DNA of 64,000 nt from assembly GCF_900447535.1 (NCBI RefSeq), contig NZ_UFXX01000001.1:2232001-2296000 (forward strand), written 5' to 3'. The number at the start of each line of letters is the position of its first letter. Position 1 is the first letter of the stretch. The translations under genes were made by a program, and so were the position numbers. Below are positions 1-8,425 of this stretch, one piece after another. The notes beneath the pieces are model-generated. The model did no database searches and was not told where the DNA came from. It was given only the letters and a program-made list of their open reading frames with translations. This DNA is from Dermacoccus nishinomiyaensis. Its GTDB lineage: Bacteria > Actinomycetota > Actinomycetes > Actinomycetales > Dermatophilaceae.

Positions 1-1
1 G

Positions 2-358
2 GAGCTCATGGCGCGCGTGCGGGCCGCGCTGCGGCGAGGCGGCGCCGAACCGTCCGGCCCGGCGCCCGTCGTCACCGCGGACTTCTCGCTCGACTTCACG
101 ACGTACGAGGCGAGCGGGCCGACGGGGGCCGTCCACCTCACGCCGACGGAGTGGCGCCTGCTCGCCGAACTCGCGCGCCACCGCGGGCGCGTCGTGCCGC
201 ACGAGCAACTGCTGCGCGCCGTGTGGGGGCCGCAGTACGGGCGCGAGTCGAACTACCTGCGCGTCTACTGCGGGCAGCTGCGTCGCAAGCTCGAACCCGA
301 ACCGTCCCTCCCGCGCTGGATCGTCACCGAACCCGGCATCGGCTACGTGCTGCGCTGA
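2..358 (+). CDS. kdpE: KdpE-like response regulator, C-terminal part (cut by window edge)
   Basis: Only the DNA-binding half of an OmpR/PhoB-class response regulator is visible. The frame is already open at base 2, and the ATG at 8 is internal. The receiver domain with its phosphorylated aspartate lies outside the window. The visible part is a winged helix: LTPTEWRLL in the first helix, VWGPQYG before the recognition helix, NYLRVYCGQLRRKLE in the recognition helix and wing, and EPGIGYVLR at the end. This pattern is typical of KdpE, which controls the Kdp potassium transporter with the kinase KdpD; neither kdpD nor kdpFABC is in the window, so the name rests on the domain alone. The gene ends 18 bases before the convergent stop of the phosphoesterase. 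Confidence 0.75.
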   Translation, partial: ELMARVRAALRRGGAEPSGPAPVVTADFSLDFTTYEASGPTGAVHLTPTEWRLLAELARHRGRVVPHEQLLRAVWGPQYGRESNYLRVYCGQLRRKLEPEPSLPRWIVTEPGIGYVLR

Positions 359-376
359 CGCGCCGCGCAGGGCTCG

Positions 377-1528
377 TCAGTGCGCCTTCGCCGTCAGCGT
401 GATGAGTGTCGCCTCGGGACGGCAGGCGAAGCGCACGGGCGTGTACTTGTTGTGTCCGAGCCCGGCGGAGACGTGCAGCCACGCCGCGTCGTCGGGCGCG
501 GCGGACGACGGCAGCGCGGTGCGGCGCCGTTCGCGCGCCGTAGCCTCCGCGCGCGAGACCGAGTCGTTGTGCACGCGGTGGGCGTCGAGGACGTCGAAGC
601 GCTCGCCGATCTCGGCGGCGGAGTCGAGGGGCGAGCCATCCGGTGCGAGCGCACCCGGCCCGATCGGCACGGCCCGCGTCGAGTCGTCGCCGGACGCGCC
701 GGGCCACCAGCGCGAGACGCCCTTGACGCGCGAGGTGTCGAGGTCGCAGTTCGTCACGAGCGCGCCGTGGAATGGCACGCACAGCTGCCCGCCGTGCGTG
801 TGACCGGCGATGACGGCGTCCGCGCCGTCGGCCGTCATCGCGTCGAGCACGCGCGTGTACGGCGCGTGGACGACGCCGATCGTCGCGGCCACCTCACCTC
901 GGCGCGACGCGGCCTCGTCGGCGACCTGCGCGTAGTCGTCGTACTCGAGGTGCGGGTCGTCGACGCCAAGAAGCTCCAGCGCGACGCCGTCAGCACCCAC
1001 CCGCACCCGCTCGCGTCGATGGGTGAGGTCGAGCCAGCCGCCCGCGGTGAAACCGTCACGCAACTGGGCGATGTCGAACTCACCCGTCTGCATCGCCGCG
1101 CCCTTGGCATGCGAGTCGTCGAAGTAGCGCAGGGGGTTCTTGAGCTTGGGGTAGAAGTAGTCGTTCGAACCGAAGACGAACGCGCCGGGAAGCTCCATGA
1201 GCGGCCCCATCGCGCGCAGCGCAGCGGGGATGGCGTGCTCGTCGCTGAGGTTGTCGCCGGTGTTGATGACGAAGTCGGGTTCGAGCCGCGCGAGCTGACG
1301 CACCCACTGGATGCGTCGTTCCTGACGCGGCACGATGTGCAGGTCGCTGACGTGCAGCACCCGCAGCGGCGCCGTCCCGGGGGCGAGCACCGGCATCTCG
1401 ACGCGGCGCAGCGCGTACCAGTTGCGCTCGATGAGCGAGGCCCAGGCCAGCGCCGCCGTACCGCCGGCGGCCGTGCCTGCAGCGGCCAGCGACAGCGCGC
1501 GGGGGAGGGGGCGGGCGGGGAAACTCAT
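377..1528 (-). CDS. membrane-anchored metallophosphoesterase
   Basis: Calcineurin-like metallophosphoesterase of 383 residues. An N-terminal hydrophobic segment (about residues 11-30) probably anchors or exports it. The metal-binding blocks follow in the usual order: VSDLHI (D-x-H), GDNLSDEHA (GD-x), GSNDYF (where GNHD is usual), VVHAPY and AGHTHGGQ near the C-terminus. The substrate cannot be told; homologues include phosphodiesterases acting at the membrane. The start at 1528 was chosen because the signal-like segment begins there; the 61 codons upstream look non-coding and lie opposite the start of the divergent YqeY-like gene. A phosphoesterase of this type sits beside ponA2 in mycobacteria as well, which supports a link with the envelope (inference). 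Confidence 0.85.
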   Translation of the reverse strand: MSFPARPLPRALSLAAAGTAAGGTAALAWASLIERNWYALRRVEMPVLAPGTAPLRVLHVSDLHIVPRQERRIQWVRQLARLEPDFVINTGDNLSDEHAIPAALRAMGPLMELPGAFVFGSNDYFYPKLKNPLRYFDDSHAKGAAMQTGEFDIAQLRDGFTAGGWLDLTHRRERVRVGADGVALELLGVDDPHLEYDDYAQVADEAASRRGEVAATIGVVHAPYTRVLDAMTADGADAVIAGHTHGGQLCVPFHGALVTNCDLDTSRVKGVSRWWPGASGDDSTRAVPIGPGALAPDGSPLDSAAEIGERFDVLDAHRVHNDSVSRAEATARERRRTALPSSAAPDDAAWLHVSAGLGHNKYTPVRFACRPEATLITLTAKAH

Positions 1529-1564
1529 GCGGGGATTCTCGCACCGGGGTGGAAGAATGACCGC

Positions 1565-2035
1565 ATGAACGCAACCGGTGCCACCACCTTGAAGGCCACT
1601 CTCCACACCGACCTGACCGACGCGATCCGCGAGCGCGATCAGGTGCGTAGCGCGACGTTGCGCATGGTCCTGACGGCCGTGTCGAACGCCGAGGTCGCAG
1701 GCAAGGAGCACCGTGAGCTGAGCGATGACGAGGTGCTCGCCGTCATCGTCAAGGAGGCGAAGAAGCGCCGCGAGGCGGCTGACGCCTACGTCGGCGCCGG
1801 GCGCACCGAGCTCGCCGAGAAGGAGAACGCGGAACTCGCCTGCCTCGAGGGGTACCTGCCGAAGCAGCTGAGCGACGACGAGATCGACGCGATCGTCGCC
1901 GAGGCCGTCAGCGCCACGGGCGCATCCGGCATGAAAGACATGGGCAAGGTGATGGGCGTCGTCAAGCCCAAGATCGGCGAGCAGGCAGAGGGTGGGCGCG
2001 TCGCGGCGGCCGTCAAGAAGGCGCTCGCGGGCTGA
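1565..2035 (+). CDS. GatB/YqeY domain protein
   Basis: YqeY family protein of 156 residues, the full family length. It resembles the tail domain of the amidotransferase subunit GatB, which binds tRNA, but it is a free-standing protein whose exact role is not known. Recognisable features are the N-terminal helix ending RSATLRMVL, the charged helix DDEVLAVIVKEAKKRREAADAY, and the C-terminal GMKDMGKVMGVVKPK block followed by GGRVAAAVKKAL. The ATG at 1565 lies 36 bases from the divergent phosphoesterase start. The gene runs convergently into whiB4 with a strong hairpin between them. Confidence 0.85.
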   Translation: MNATGATTLKATLHTDLTDAIRERDQVRSATLRMVLTAVSNAEVAGKEHRELSDDEVLAVIVKEAKKRREAADAYVGAGRTELAEKENAELACLEGYLPKQLSDDEIDAIVAEAVSATGASGMKDMGKVMGVVKPKIGEQAEGGRVAAAVKKALAG

Positions 2036-2069
2036 TCACTTGCTGCGGGCTCAGGTGCCCGAATGGCGG

Positions 2070-2108
2070 TGAGGGCCGTGCCGACCCCAGCGGTCGGCAC
2101 GGCCCTCA
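2070..2108. terminator. bidirectional terminator hairpin between yqeY-like gene and whiB4
   Basis: A perfect 17-base-pair stem with a 5-base loop (CCAGC at 2087-2091) lies between two convergent genes. It is very GC rich and has no T-run, as is usual for actinobacterial terminators. Its place suggests it serves both strands. Confidence 0.8.
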
Positions 2109-2123
2109 GCGTTCGTGCACGTC

Positions 2124-2456
2124 TCAGCTCTCGCGGCGGATGCCTGCGGCGGCCTCGTCGGCGCGCGCCATCTTGAACAGGGTCGCCCACGACTTGACGT
2201 CCGGACGGCGACGCAGCAGCGCGCGGCGCTCACGCTCCGTCATGCCGCCCCAGACGCCGTACTCGGTGCGGTTGTCGAGCGCGTCGGCGAGGCATTCGGC
2301 GACGACGGGGCAGCGCTGACAGATCGTCTTCGCCGACTGCTGAGCAGCCCCCTTGGCGAACAGGTCGTCAGGTGCCGCCGCGGCGCACTGGGCGCGGGCG
2401 GCCCAGTTGTCGTCCCAGACGGGCGTCTGCGTCTCTTCTTCGGCCATGATCGTCAT
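2124..2456 (-). CDS. whiB4: WhiB-family iron-sulfur transcription factor (WhiB4/WblA type)
   Basis: WhiB protein of 110 residues. Four cysteines (C24, C46, C49, C55) in the C-x21-C-x2-C-x5-C pattern would hold a redox-sensitive 4Fe-4S cluster. GVWGG at 67-71 and the basic stretch RRALLRRRP form the turn and DNA-binding tail. The sequence around the cluster (LFAKGAAQ, ICQRCPV, WGGMTERERRALL, then a longer tail with SWATLF) is closest to M. tuberculosis WhiB4 and Streptomyces WblA as I remember them. The neighbour ponA2, divergent here, also flanks whiB4 in mycobacteria. The start at 2456 was taken because GGGGAGGG lies 5 bases upstream; an ATG three codons in (2447) is the alternative. Probable role: redox or developmental control. 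Confidence 0.88.
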   Translation of the reverse strand: MTIMAEEETQTPVWDDNWAARAQCAAAAPDDLFAKGAAQQSAKTICQRCPVVAECLADALDNRTEYGVWGGMTERERRALLRRRPDVKSWATLFKMARADEAAAGIRRES

Positions 2457-2654
2457 CGGTGCCCTCCCCTTGTTGGTGCGGATGACGGTGTGGCGTGCGC
2501 CACGTGCAAAAGTTGCTATACGCACAGTAGGCGTGGTTACTGGTGAGTTTCCATGGGGATTGAGTACCAAAAACGTTAGTACACGCGGTCGGCGCGGGGC
2601 GCGCCGAACCGCGCCTCGAAGGCTTTGACAGGCTGCTCCGATACGCTGAGCGGC

Positions 2655-5042
2655 ATGCGTGGAAAGTCTCCTGGCGCCGATGCGTCGGCCAAGAAGCAAG
2701 CCCGGAAGAAATCTGACGGTGGCCGTCAGCGTTCTGCGATGGGCTCGGTTCTCAGCCTCCTCGGCGCGTTCGTCGCCACCTCGATGGCGCTGGGCCTGCT
2801 CTTCGCGGGCCTGCTCATCCCCGCCACGGGCCTCGCGGGCGCGAGCGTCAAGGGTGGCGTCAAGGAGTTCGACGACATGTCGGGCACGCTCACCGAAAAC
2901 GCGTTGAGCCAGCAGTCGAAGCTCCTGGCGAAGGACGGCTCCGTCATCGCCACCCCGTATGACGAGAACCGCATCGTGGTGCCGTCGTCGGCCATCCCGA
3001 AGGTGATGAAGGACGCGCAGGTCGCCATCGAGGACGAGCGCTTCTACGACCACGGCGCGCTCGACCAGCGCGGCATCCTGCGCGCTGTCGCCGCGAACCT
3101 CGTCTCCTCGAGCACGCAGGGCGCCTCGACGCTGACGCAGCAGTACGTCAAGGTCGCCGCGCAGCGCGCCGCGATCGAGAGCGGCGACAAGGAGGAGGCG
3201 AAGAAGGCCGTCGCGCAGCACGGCACCGACGCCTATGTCCGCAAGATCAAGCAGCTCAAGATGGCGGTCGAGCTGGAGAAGACGCACACGAAGGATCAGA
3301 TCCTCACGAGCTACCTCAACCTCGTCTTCTTCGGTGACGGCACGTACGGCATCGAGGCCGCTTCCCAGCACTACTTCGGCCATCCGGCGAAGGATCTGAC
3401 GCTGCCCGAGGCCGCCACGCTCGCGGGCGTCGTCAACCTGCCTGGTTCGACCGACCCGGTGCACAACCCCAAGGCTGCGGTGAAGCGCCGCAACATCGTG
3501 CTCGAGAAGATGATCAAGCAGGGGCGCGTGAGCAAGGCCGACGGTGAGAAGGCCATCGCCAGCCCGCTGCAGACTCACGTGACGAACATCGCCGGTGGCG
3601 GTGGCGGTGGCTGCCAGGGCAGCAAGTACCCGTACTTCTGCGACTATGTCACCGACTGGGTCGCCGACCAGCCCGCGCTCGGCGCGAACCGCAAGGAGCG
3701 CCTCGCCAAGCTGAAGACCGGCGGCCTGACGATCCAGACCTCGCTCGACCCGAAGAAGATGTCGGCCCTCGACTCGAACCTCAAGAAGCGCGTTCCCGTC
3801 GGCAACGGCGCGGACGTGCAGGCAGCGGGCGTCATCATCGAACCCGGCACGGGTCTCGTCCAGGCCATGTCGCAGAACGCCAAGTACGACGTCGCCGGAT
3901 CGAACCACTTCTCGACGTCCGTCGACTGGGTCCGCTCGGGCTTCCCCATCGGTTCGACGGCGAAGATCTTCGCCATCGTCGAGGCGATGCGTCAGGGCCG
4001 CGCCGTCGACTCGACGGTGAACGTTCCCGCCATGAACGGCACGAAGGACGGGCGCCCGGTCTACAACTTCACGTCGAAGACGTTCCCCGGCCAGTGCGGT
4101 CAGGGTGCCGGCAACTGGTCCGTCGGAAACGACCACCCGGTGCCGTCCGGCCCGATGAGCCTGAGCAAGGCCACCGCCGAATCGGTCAACACCGCCTTCG
4201 GAGCCCTCGTGGCGTCGCTGGGGCCGTGCAAGGTGCGGGACACCTTCAAACTCATGGGTGTTCAGGCCCGTGACCTCAAGACGGGCGGGTGGCGCGACAT
4301 CCGGCGCGACCCCTCGTCGATCGTGCTCGGCTCCGACTCGTCCTCGCCGATGATGATGGCCAACGCGTTCGCCACCGTCGCGGCGGACGGCAAGTACTGC
4401 GCACCCCGCCCCGTCGTCTCGATCAAGCAGGCGAACGGCAAGCCGGTGGCGCTCAAGGTCGAGCCGTGCAAGCAGGTCATCAGCCAGCAGGAGGCTCGCG
4501 GAACGGCGGAGATCTTCACCCACGTATTCGACAGCGACGGCACCGCCTCCGATGCCAAGCTGGCCGACGGGCGGGAAGCTTTCGGCAAGACCGGTACGGT
4601 CGACGGATCCCTGCACACGTGGTTCGTCGGCTCGACGAAGCAGCTCTCCACGGCCGTCTGGGTGGGTCGCGGTTTCGACAACAAGAACCCGATCAAGAAC
4701 GTCTCCATCGGGGGCAAGCACATCGGCACCTTTTTGTACGGCGGCGACATCGCGGCGCCGGTGTGGAAGGCGACGATGGACACGATCTCGAAGGGCATGC
4801 CCAAGGCGAAGCTCGCCGAACCCGACAAGGCGACCAAGCAGGGCGACGAGGTGAGTGTCCCCGACGTCAAGGGCAAGAGCGAGGCGGACGCGAAGTCGAC
4901 ACTCGAGAAGGCCGGTTTCCTCGTCACCGTGTCGAAGCAGAACTCCGGTGACGTCTCCGGCGGCCAGGCGTTCAAGACCGACCCTGCGGCCGGCCAGAAG
5001 CTCGGCAAGGGCAAGAAGATCACGCTGTACGTCAAGCCCTGA
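2655..5042 (+). CDS. ponA2: bifunctional class A penicillin-binding protein with PASTA domain
   Basis: Peptidoglycan synthase of 795 residues that polymerises and cross-links glycan strands outside the membrane. A basic N-terminus is followed by one membrane helix (about 30-60). The transglycosylase domain shows EDERFYDHG (about 126) and GASTLTQQ (about 156). The transpeptidase has S434-T-A-K437, S510-V-N512 and K645-T-G647. A single PASTA domain occupies about 731-795. A glycine-rich loop (GGGGGGC) lies near residue 317, between the two catalytic domains. The ATG at 2655 begins the basic segment; a TTG at 2625 is an alternative start. It is divergent from whiB4 and followed by a terminator. 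This architecture matches mycobacterial PonA2. Confidence 0.93.
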   Translation: MRGKSPGADASAKKQARKKSDGGRQRSAMGSVLSLLGAFVATSMALGLLFAGLLIPATGLAGASVKGGVKEFDDMSGTLTENALSQQSKLLAKDGSVIATPYDENRIVVPSSAIPKVMKDAQVAIEDERFYDHGALDQRGILRAVAANLVSSSTQGASTLTQQYVKVAAQRAAIESGDKEEAKKAVAQHGTDAYVRKIKQLKMAVELEKTHTKDQILTSYLNLVFFGDGTYGIEAASQHYFGHPAKDLTLPEAATLAGVVNLPGSTDPVHNPKAAVKRRNIVLEKMIKQGRVSKADGEKAIASPLQTHVTNIAGGGGGGCQGSKYPYFCDYVTDWVADQPALGANRKERLAKLKTGGLTIQTSLDPKKMSALDSNLKKRVPVGNGADVQAAGVIIEPGTGLVQAMSQNAKYDVAGSNHFSTSVDWVRSGFPIGSTAKIFAIVEAMRQGRAVDSTVNVPAMNGTKDGRPVYNFTSKTFPGQCGQGAGNWSVGNDHPVPSGPMSLSKATAESVNTAFGALVASLGPCKVRDTFKLMGVQARDLKTGGWRDIRRDPSSIVLGSDSSSPMMMANAFATVAADGKYCAPRPVVSIKQANGKPVALKVEPCKQVISQQEARGTAEIFTHVFDSDGTASDAKLADGREAFGKTGTVDGSLHTWFVGSTKQLSTAVWVGRGFDNKNPIKNVSIGGKHIGTFLYGGDIAAPVWKATMDTISKGMPKAKLAEPDKATKQGDEVSVPDVKGKSEADAKSTLEKAGFLVTVSKQNSGDVSGGQAFKTDPAAGQKLGKGKKITLYVKP

Positions 5043-5075
5043 TCGTCAGGTGCTGGGCGCCGACTGACGCAGGCT

Positions 5076-5110
5076 CGCGAGGCCCACCCCGTCCTGGGGT
5101 GGGCCTCGCG
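5076..5110 (+). terminator. terminator after ponA2
   Basis: A perfect 15-base-pair stem with a 5-base loop (GTCCT, 5091-5095) begins 34 bases after the ponA2 stop. It separates ponA2 from the next transcription unit. Confidence 0.8.
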
Positions 5111-5180
5111 CCGTCATGGGGTGGGGTCTGCCTCGGGCCGCTTCGACCGTGATGGCGGTGGGTGGCTCTAGGGTGGAGGC

Positions 5181-5336
5181 ATGCAGAAATGGGAATACTT
5201 CACCGCGCCGATCATGGTCCACGCCACGCAGCAGATCCTCAACAACTTCGGTGAGGACGGCTGGGAGCTCGTGCAGATCGTGCCCGGCCCCGACGGCAAC
5301 GGTCTCGTCGGCTACTTCAAGCGCCCCAAGGCCTGA
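5181..5336 (+). CDS. small DUF4177-like protein
   Basis: Protein of 51 residues beginning MQKWEYFTAP. The WEY start, the NNFGEDGWELVQ centre and the short aromatic end GYFKRPKA are typical of DUF4177-type proteins; the function is unknown. The ATG follows GGTGGAGGC. It ends 3 bases before the RidA-like gene, so it heads a four-gene operon (small protein, RidA, Nudix, metallo-beta-lactamase). A similar small gene stands in this place in mycobacteria, which supports it as real despite its length. Confidence 0.75.
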   Translation: MQKWEYFTAPIMVHATQQILNNFGEDGWELVQIVPGPDGNGLVGYFKRPKA

Positions 5337-5339
5337 GCG

Positions 5340-5804
5340 ATGAGCGCGATCGAGGAGCGTCTCGCAGAGCTCGGGTTCGAACTGCCCGAGGTCGCAGCGC
5401 CCGTCGCCGCGTACGTCCCGGCGGTTCGTGACGGCGACCACGTCCACACCTCCGGCCAGTTGCCCATGGTCGCCGGCAAGCTGCCGCTGACGGGCAAGGT
5501 CGGTGCCGAGGTCAGCGCCGAGCAGGCCAGCGAGCTCGCTCGCACGTGTGCGCTCAACGCGCTCGCGGCGATCAAGAGCGTCATCGACGACCTCGATCGC
5601 GTGACGCGCGTCGTCAAGGTCGTCGGGTTCGTCGCCAGCGACCCGTCGTTCACGGCCCAGCCGGGCGTCGTCAACGGCGCCTCGCACCTGCTCGGCGATG
5701 TCTTCGGCGACGCCGGCGTGCACGCGCGCTCGGCCGTCGGCGTGGCCGTCCTGCCCCTCGACGCACCGGTCGAGGTCGAGATCACCGTCGCCGTTCGCGA
5801 CTGA
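5340..5804 (+). CDS. RidA/YjgF-family protein
   Basis: RidA-fold protein of 154 residues, at the longer end for the family. RidA proteins hydrolyse reactive enamine or imine intermediates made by PLP enzymes. The core blocks HTSGQLPM, CALNALAAIKSVIDDLDRV and VVKVVGFVASDP are visible. This is the long RidA subgroup, and the catalytic arginine expected near the C-terminus of the short, best-known enzymes is not obvious, so deaminase activity is uncertain. It follows the small DUF4177-like gene after 3 bases and overlaps the ribosome-binding region of the Nudix gene. Confidence 0.85.
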   Translation: MSAIEERLAELGFELPEVAAPVAAYVPAVRDGDHVHTSGQLPMVAGKLPLTGKVGAEVSAEQASELARTCALNALAAIKSVIDDLDRVTRVVKVVGFVASDPSFTAQPGVVNGASHLLGDVFGDAGVHARSAVGVAVLPLDAPVEVEITVAVRD

Positions 5805-5812
5805 GGGGCCCC

Positions 5813-6709
5813 GTGACCACGTCGTCGCAGGTGCGCGAGTTCCCGATCGGGCCGTTCCGCGAGTCGGCCATGCGCTGGCTCGACGCCGTCGGCCGGGGCG
5901 AGCAGGGCGACGAGGTGACGCCCTCGCAGGCGGCCACCGTCATGCTGGTGCGCGGTGAACCGCTTGAGGTCTTCATGATCGAGCGCGCCTCGACGATGGA
6001 CTTCGCGCCGTCGACGTGGGTGTTTCCCGGTGGGCGGGTCGACGCAGCCGATGAGGACGTCGTGAAGGCCGGGTTGCTCGACGGTTTCGACGCCGAGGAC
6101 GCGGGGCGCGACCTCGGGATCGACGCCGACGCGGCAGGCGCCGTCGTCGTGTGCGCCCTGCGGGAGTTGTTCGAGGAGGCGGGCGTGCTGCTCGTCGACA
6201 CGAACGTACGCGGGAACGCAGTCGGCGACGGAGCCGACGCTGGGCTCGCAGCTGAGACAGATGGCCCAGCCGAGGCTGCGGGGCCTGACGTCGAGCTACG
6301 CACGCGCCTCGAGGCGCACGAGGTGACGTTCGTCGACGTGCTCGCCGGGCGGCGACTGCGCGCCGACCTCGTCGCGGCCGTCGACCGCTGGATCACCCCG
6401 CCGTTCGAGAAGCGACGCTTCGACACGTGGTTCTTCACGGCGTTGCTGCCGGAGGGCGCCGTCGCCGATGCCGTCTCGCGTGAGTCGCAGCGTGGCCGCT
6501 GGGTGCGCCCGCGGGAGATGCTCGACGAGATGGCGGCCGGTCACGTCCGGCTCCTGCCGCCGACCCGCACCGGTCTGGAGCGGCTGACGCGCGCCGCGAG
6601 CGCGTCCGAGGCCCTGACGCAGGCGCGTGCTGCAACGTTCGAACCGACCCGTCCCGAACCGCTCATGGGCCCCGACGGCCCGTACCTGCGAGCCCGCATC
6701 AACCTCTGA
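5813..6709 (+). CDS. Nudix hydrolase
   Basis: Nudix-fold protein of 298 residues starting with GTG, with GAGGGG 4 bases upstream. The pyrophosphohydrolase box is split: GGRVDAADEDVV gives the leading glycines, and after an insert of about 35 residues ALRELFEEAG supplies the R-E-x-x-E-E core that binds the metal. Such a long insert is seen in larger Nudix proteins related to the human NUDT19 group, some of which cleave CoA compounds; the substrate here is unknown. A further insert rich in Ala, Gly and Glu (about residues 135-165) looks like a flexible loop. It is the third gene of an operon, 8 bases after ridA. Confidence 0.82.
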   Translation: MTTSSQVREFPIGPFRESAMRWLDAVGRGEQGDEVTPSQAATVMLVRGEPLEVFMIERASTMDFAPSTWVFPGGRVDAADEDVVKAGLLDGFDAEDAGRDLGIDADAAGAVVVCALRELFEEAGVLLVDTNVRGNAVGDGADAGLAAETDGPAEAAGPDVELRTRLEAHEVTFVDVLAGRRLRADLVAAVDRWITPPFEKRRFDTWFFTALLPEGAVADAVSRESQRGRWVRPREMLDEMAAGHVRLLPPTRTGLERLTRAASASEALTQARAATFEPTRPEPLMGPDGPYLRARINL

Positions 6710-6722
6710 GGGAGCACCTTCC

Positions 6723-7544
6723 GTGACCGACCAGGCGACCACGCATCCACTGCCCCCTGGCGTGCTTCACGTGCGCTGCGACAACCCGAGCGCCATGACG
6801 CTGAGTGGCACGAACAGCTATGTCATCACGCGAGCTGACGGCGTTGCCGACGGCGGCGAGCGCGCGCTCGTCATCGACCCGGGGCCGGACGAGCACGGGC
6901 ACGTCGGTGCACTCGTCGACGCGGTGCGCGGCGTGAGTAACGTCGACGTCCTGCTCACGCATCATCACGACGATCACGAAGGCGGCGCGGCGAGGCTCGC
7001 CGAGCTGCTGTCCGAGGCAGGCGTCCGCGCGCGCGTCTGGGGCGGCGCACAGGGTATTACGCTCGTCGACGGGCGGATCTTCGACAACGTCCAGGTCGTC
7101 CTCGCGCCCGGTCATACTGCGGATTCGGTCGCGTATGTGTTCGAACGCGACGGCGATGTCGTGCTGTTCAGCGGCGACACGCTGCTCGGCGGCAGCAGTT
7201 CGTTCATCGCCCACCCCGACGGCGACCTCACCGACTACCTCGTGACGCTCGACGTGCTCGAAGCGGCCCTCGAGGCAACCCCCGGCGCCGTGCTGGCACC
7301 CGGGCACGGCGACGTCGGCGGCGACGCCCTCGCCGTCATCGACGCATACCGGCATCACCGCAACGAGCGGCTCGACGAGGTGCGGGCCGCGCTCGCCCAG
7401 GCACCGTCCGACGCTGATGACGCCGCGCGCGTCGACGCCGTCATCGACGGTGTGTACGGCGGCGTCGACGCGGCCCTGCGCCCCGCCGTCGAAGCCGTCG
7501 TCGCGGCGCAGTTGGCGCATCTGACGCGTATTGGCGAAGTCTGA
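6723..7544 (+). CDS. MBL-fold metallohydrolase
   Basis: Metallo-beta-lactamase-fold hydrolase of 273 residues, close to the LACTB2/ribonuclease-like group. The zinc ligands are seen in THHHDDHEG, in LAPGHTADS (histidine), in FSGDTLLGG (aspartate) and in APGHGD (last histidine). GTNSYV near the N-terminus is typical of the LACTB2-type subgroup, in which a few members are nucleases; the substrate here is unknown. The GTG at 6723 follows GAGGGAG. It is the last gene of the four-gene operon, with a terminator 20 bases after its stop. Its place just upstream of crp is also the mycobacterial arrangement. Confidence 0.85.
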   Translation: MTDQATTHPLPPGVLHVRCDNPSAMTLSGTNSYVITRADGVADGGERALVIDPGPDEHGHVGALVDAVRGVSNVDVLLTHHHDDHEGGAARLAELLSEAGVRARVWGGAQGITLVDGRIFDNVQVVLAPGHTADSVAYVFERDGDVVLFSGDTLLGGSSSFIAHPDGDLTDYLVTLDVLEAALEATPGAVLAPGHGDVGGDALAVIDAYRHHRNERLDEVRAALAQAPSDADDAARVDAVIDGVYGGVDAALRPAVEAVVAAQLAHLTRIGEV

Positions 7545-7563
7545 ATCAAGCGCTGACGGACGT

Positions 7564-7600
7564 CGAAGGCCGCCCCACCGATTCGGTGGGGCGGCCTTCG
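7564..7600. terminator. bidirectional terminator between MBL gene and crp
   Basis: A perfect 16-base-pair stem with a 5-base loop (GATTC) lies between the convergent ends of the metallo-beta-lactamase gene and crp. The foot of the stem carries AA/TT pairs, giving short T-runs on both strands. Confidence 0.82.
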
Positions 7601-7616
7601 CCGCGTGGGGGAAGCC

Positions 7617-8294
7617 TCAGCGAGCGCGACGCTGCAGACGCTCGACGTCGAGCAGCGTGACGGCGCGTGCCTCGAGCTTGAGCCAGCCGCGTCCGGCGAA
7701 GTCGGCGAGGGCCTTGTTGACCGTCTCGCGCGAGGCACCGACGAGCTGCGCCAGCTCCTCCTGCGTCAGGTCGTGTGCGACGAGGACGCCACCGTCGACC
7801 TGACGGCCGAAGCGGCTCGCCAGGTCGAGCAGCGCCTTGGCGACGCGGCCGGGAACGTCGGTGAAGACGAGGTCGCCGAGCGCCTCGTTGGTGCGGCGCA
7901 GGCGGCGCGCGATCGAACCGAGCAGCTTGACGGCGACCTCGGGGCGCGTCGACACGAACTCGGTGAGCTCGGCGTGCCCGAGCCCGACGAGGTCGGTGCC
8001 GGCGACGGCGGTCGCCGTCGTCGTGCGGGCGCCCGGGTCGAAGAGGCTGAGCTCACCGAACATCTCGCCGGGGCCGAGTACGGCGAGCAGGTTCTCGCGG
8101 CCGTCGGGGGAGCGGCGGCCGAGCTTCACCTTGCCGGAGGTGATGACGTAGAGCCGATCGCCGGGCTCGCCCTCCTCGAACAGCACGTCACCACGTTCGA
8201 TGCGCGCACGCGACATGCGCTGAAGAAGAGCCTGCGCATCCTCGTCGCTCAGCGCAGCGAAGAGGGGGGCCTGACGCACAACATCGATGTCCAC
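7617..8294 (-). CDS. crp: Crp/Fnr-family transcriptional regulator (GlxR/Crp type)
   Basis: cAMP-receptor-type regulator of 225 residues. The cyclic-nucleotide-binding barrel shows GEPGDRLYVITSGKVKLG and GEMFGELSLFDPGAR, where the conserved E and R would contact cAMP. The C-terminal winged helix shows LTQEELAQLVGASRETVNKAL, with the recognition helix around SRETVNKAL. The sequence is very near mycobacterial Crp and corynebacterial GlxR, global regulators of carbon and development. The GTG at 8294 aligns with the usual family N-terminus although the GGAGAG lies directly against it; a GTG at 8336 is possible. It is divergent from nth, as in mycobacteria. Confidence 0.92.
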   Translation of the reverse strand: MDIDVVRQAPLFAALSDEDAQALLQRMSRARIERGDVLFEEGEPGDRLYVITSGKVKLGRRSPDGRENLLAVLGPGEMFGELSLFDPGARTTTATAVAGTDLVGLGHAELTEFVSTRPEVAVKLLGSIARRLRRTNEALGDLVFTDVPGRVAKALLDLASRFGRQVDGGVLVAHDLTQEELAQLVGASRETVNKALADFAGRGWLKLEARAVTLLDVERLQRRAR

Positions 8295-8425
8295 CTCTCC
8301 ATCCTGCCACGTTTCGCGTGACGGGCCGCACAGCACAGCTGTTTACTGCTGGGCGACGTGATGTGACGGCCCCCACCCACGGGCCGTCGGAGGGGGTTGT
8401 CAGCGCTGCGTTCTAGGGTGTGAGC

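Noticed and set aside
1529-1711. Upstream extension of the metallophosphoesterase frame
   Set aside because: It overlaps the start of the divergent YqeY-like gene and lies before the signal-like segment; it has no coding features.
8355-8375. Crp site in the crp-nth intergenic region
   Set aside because: Only one half-site (TGTGA) is good; the second half does not match.
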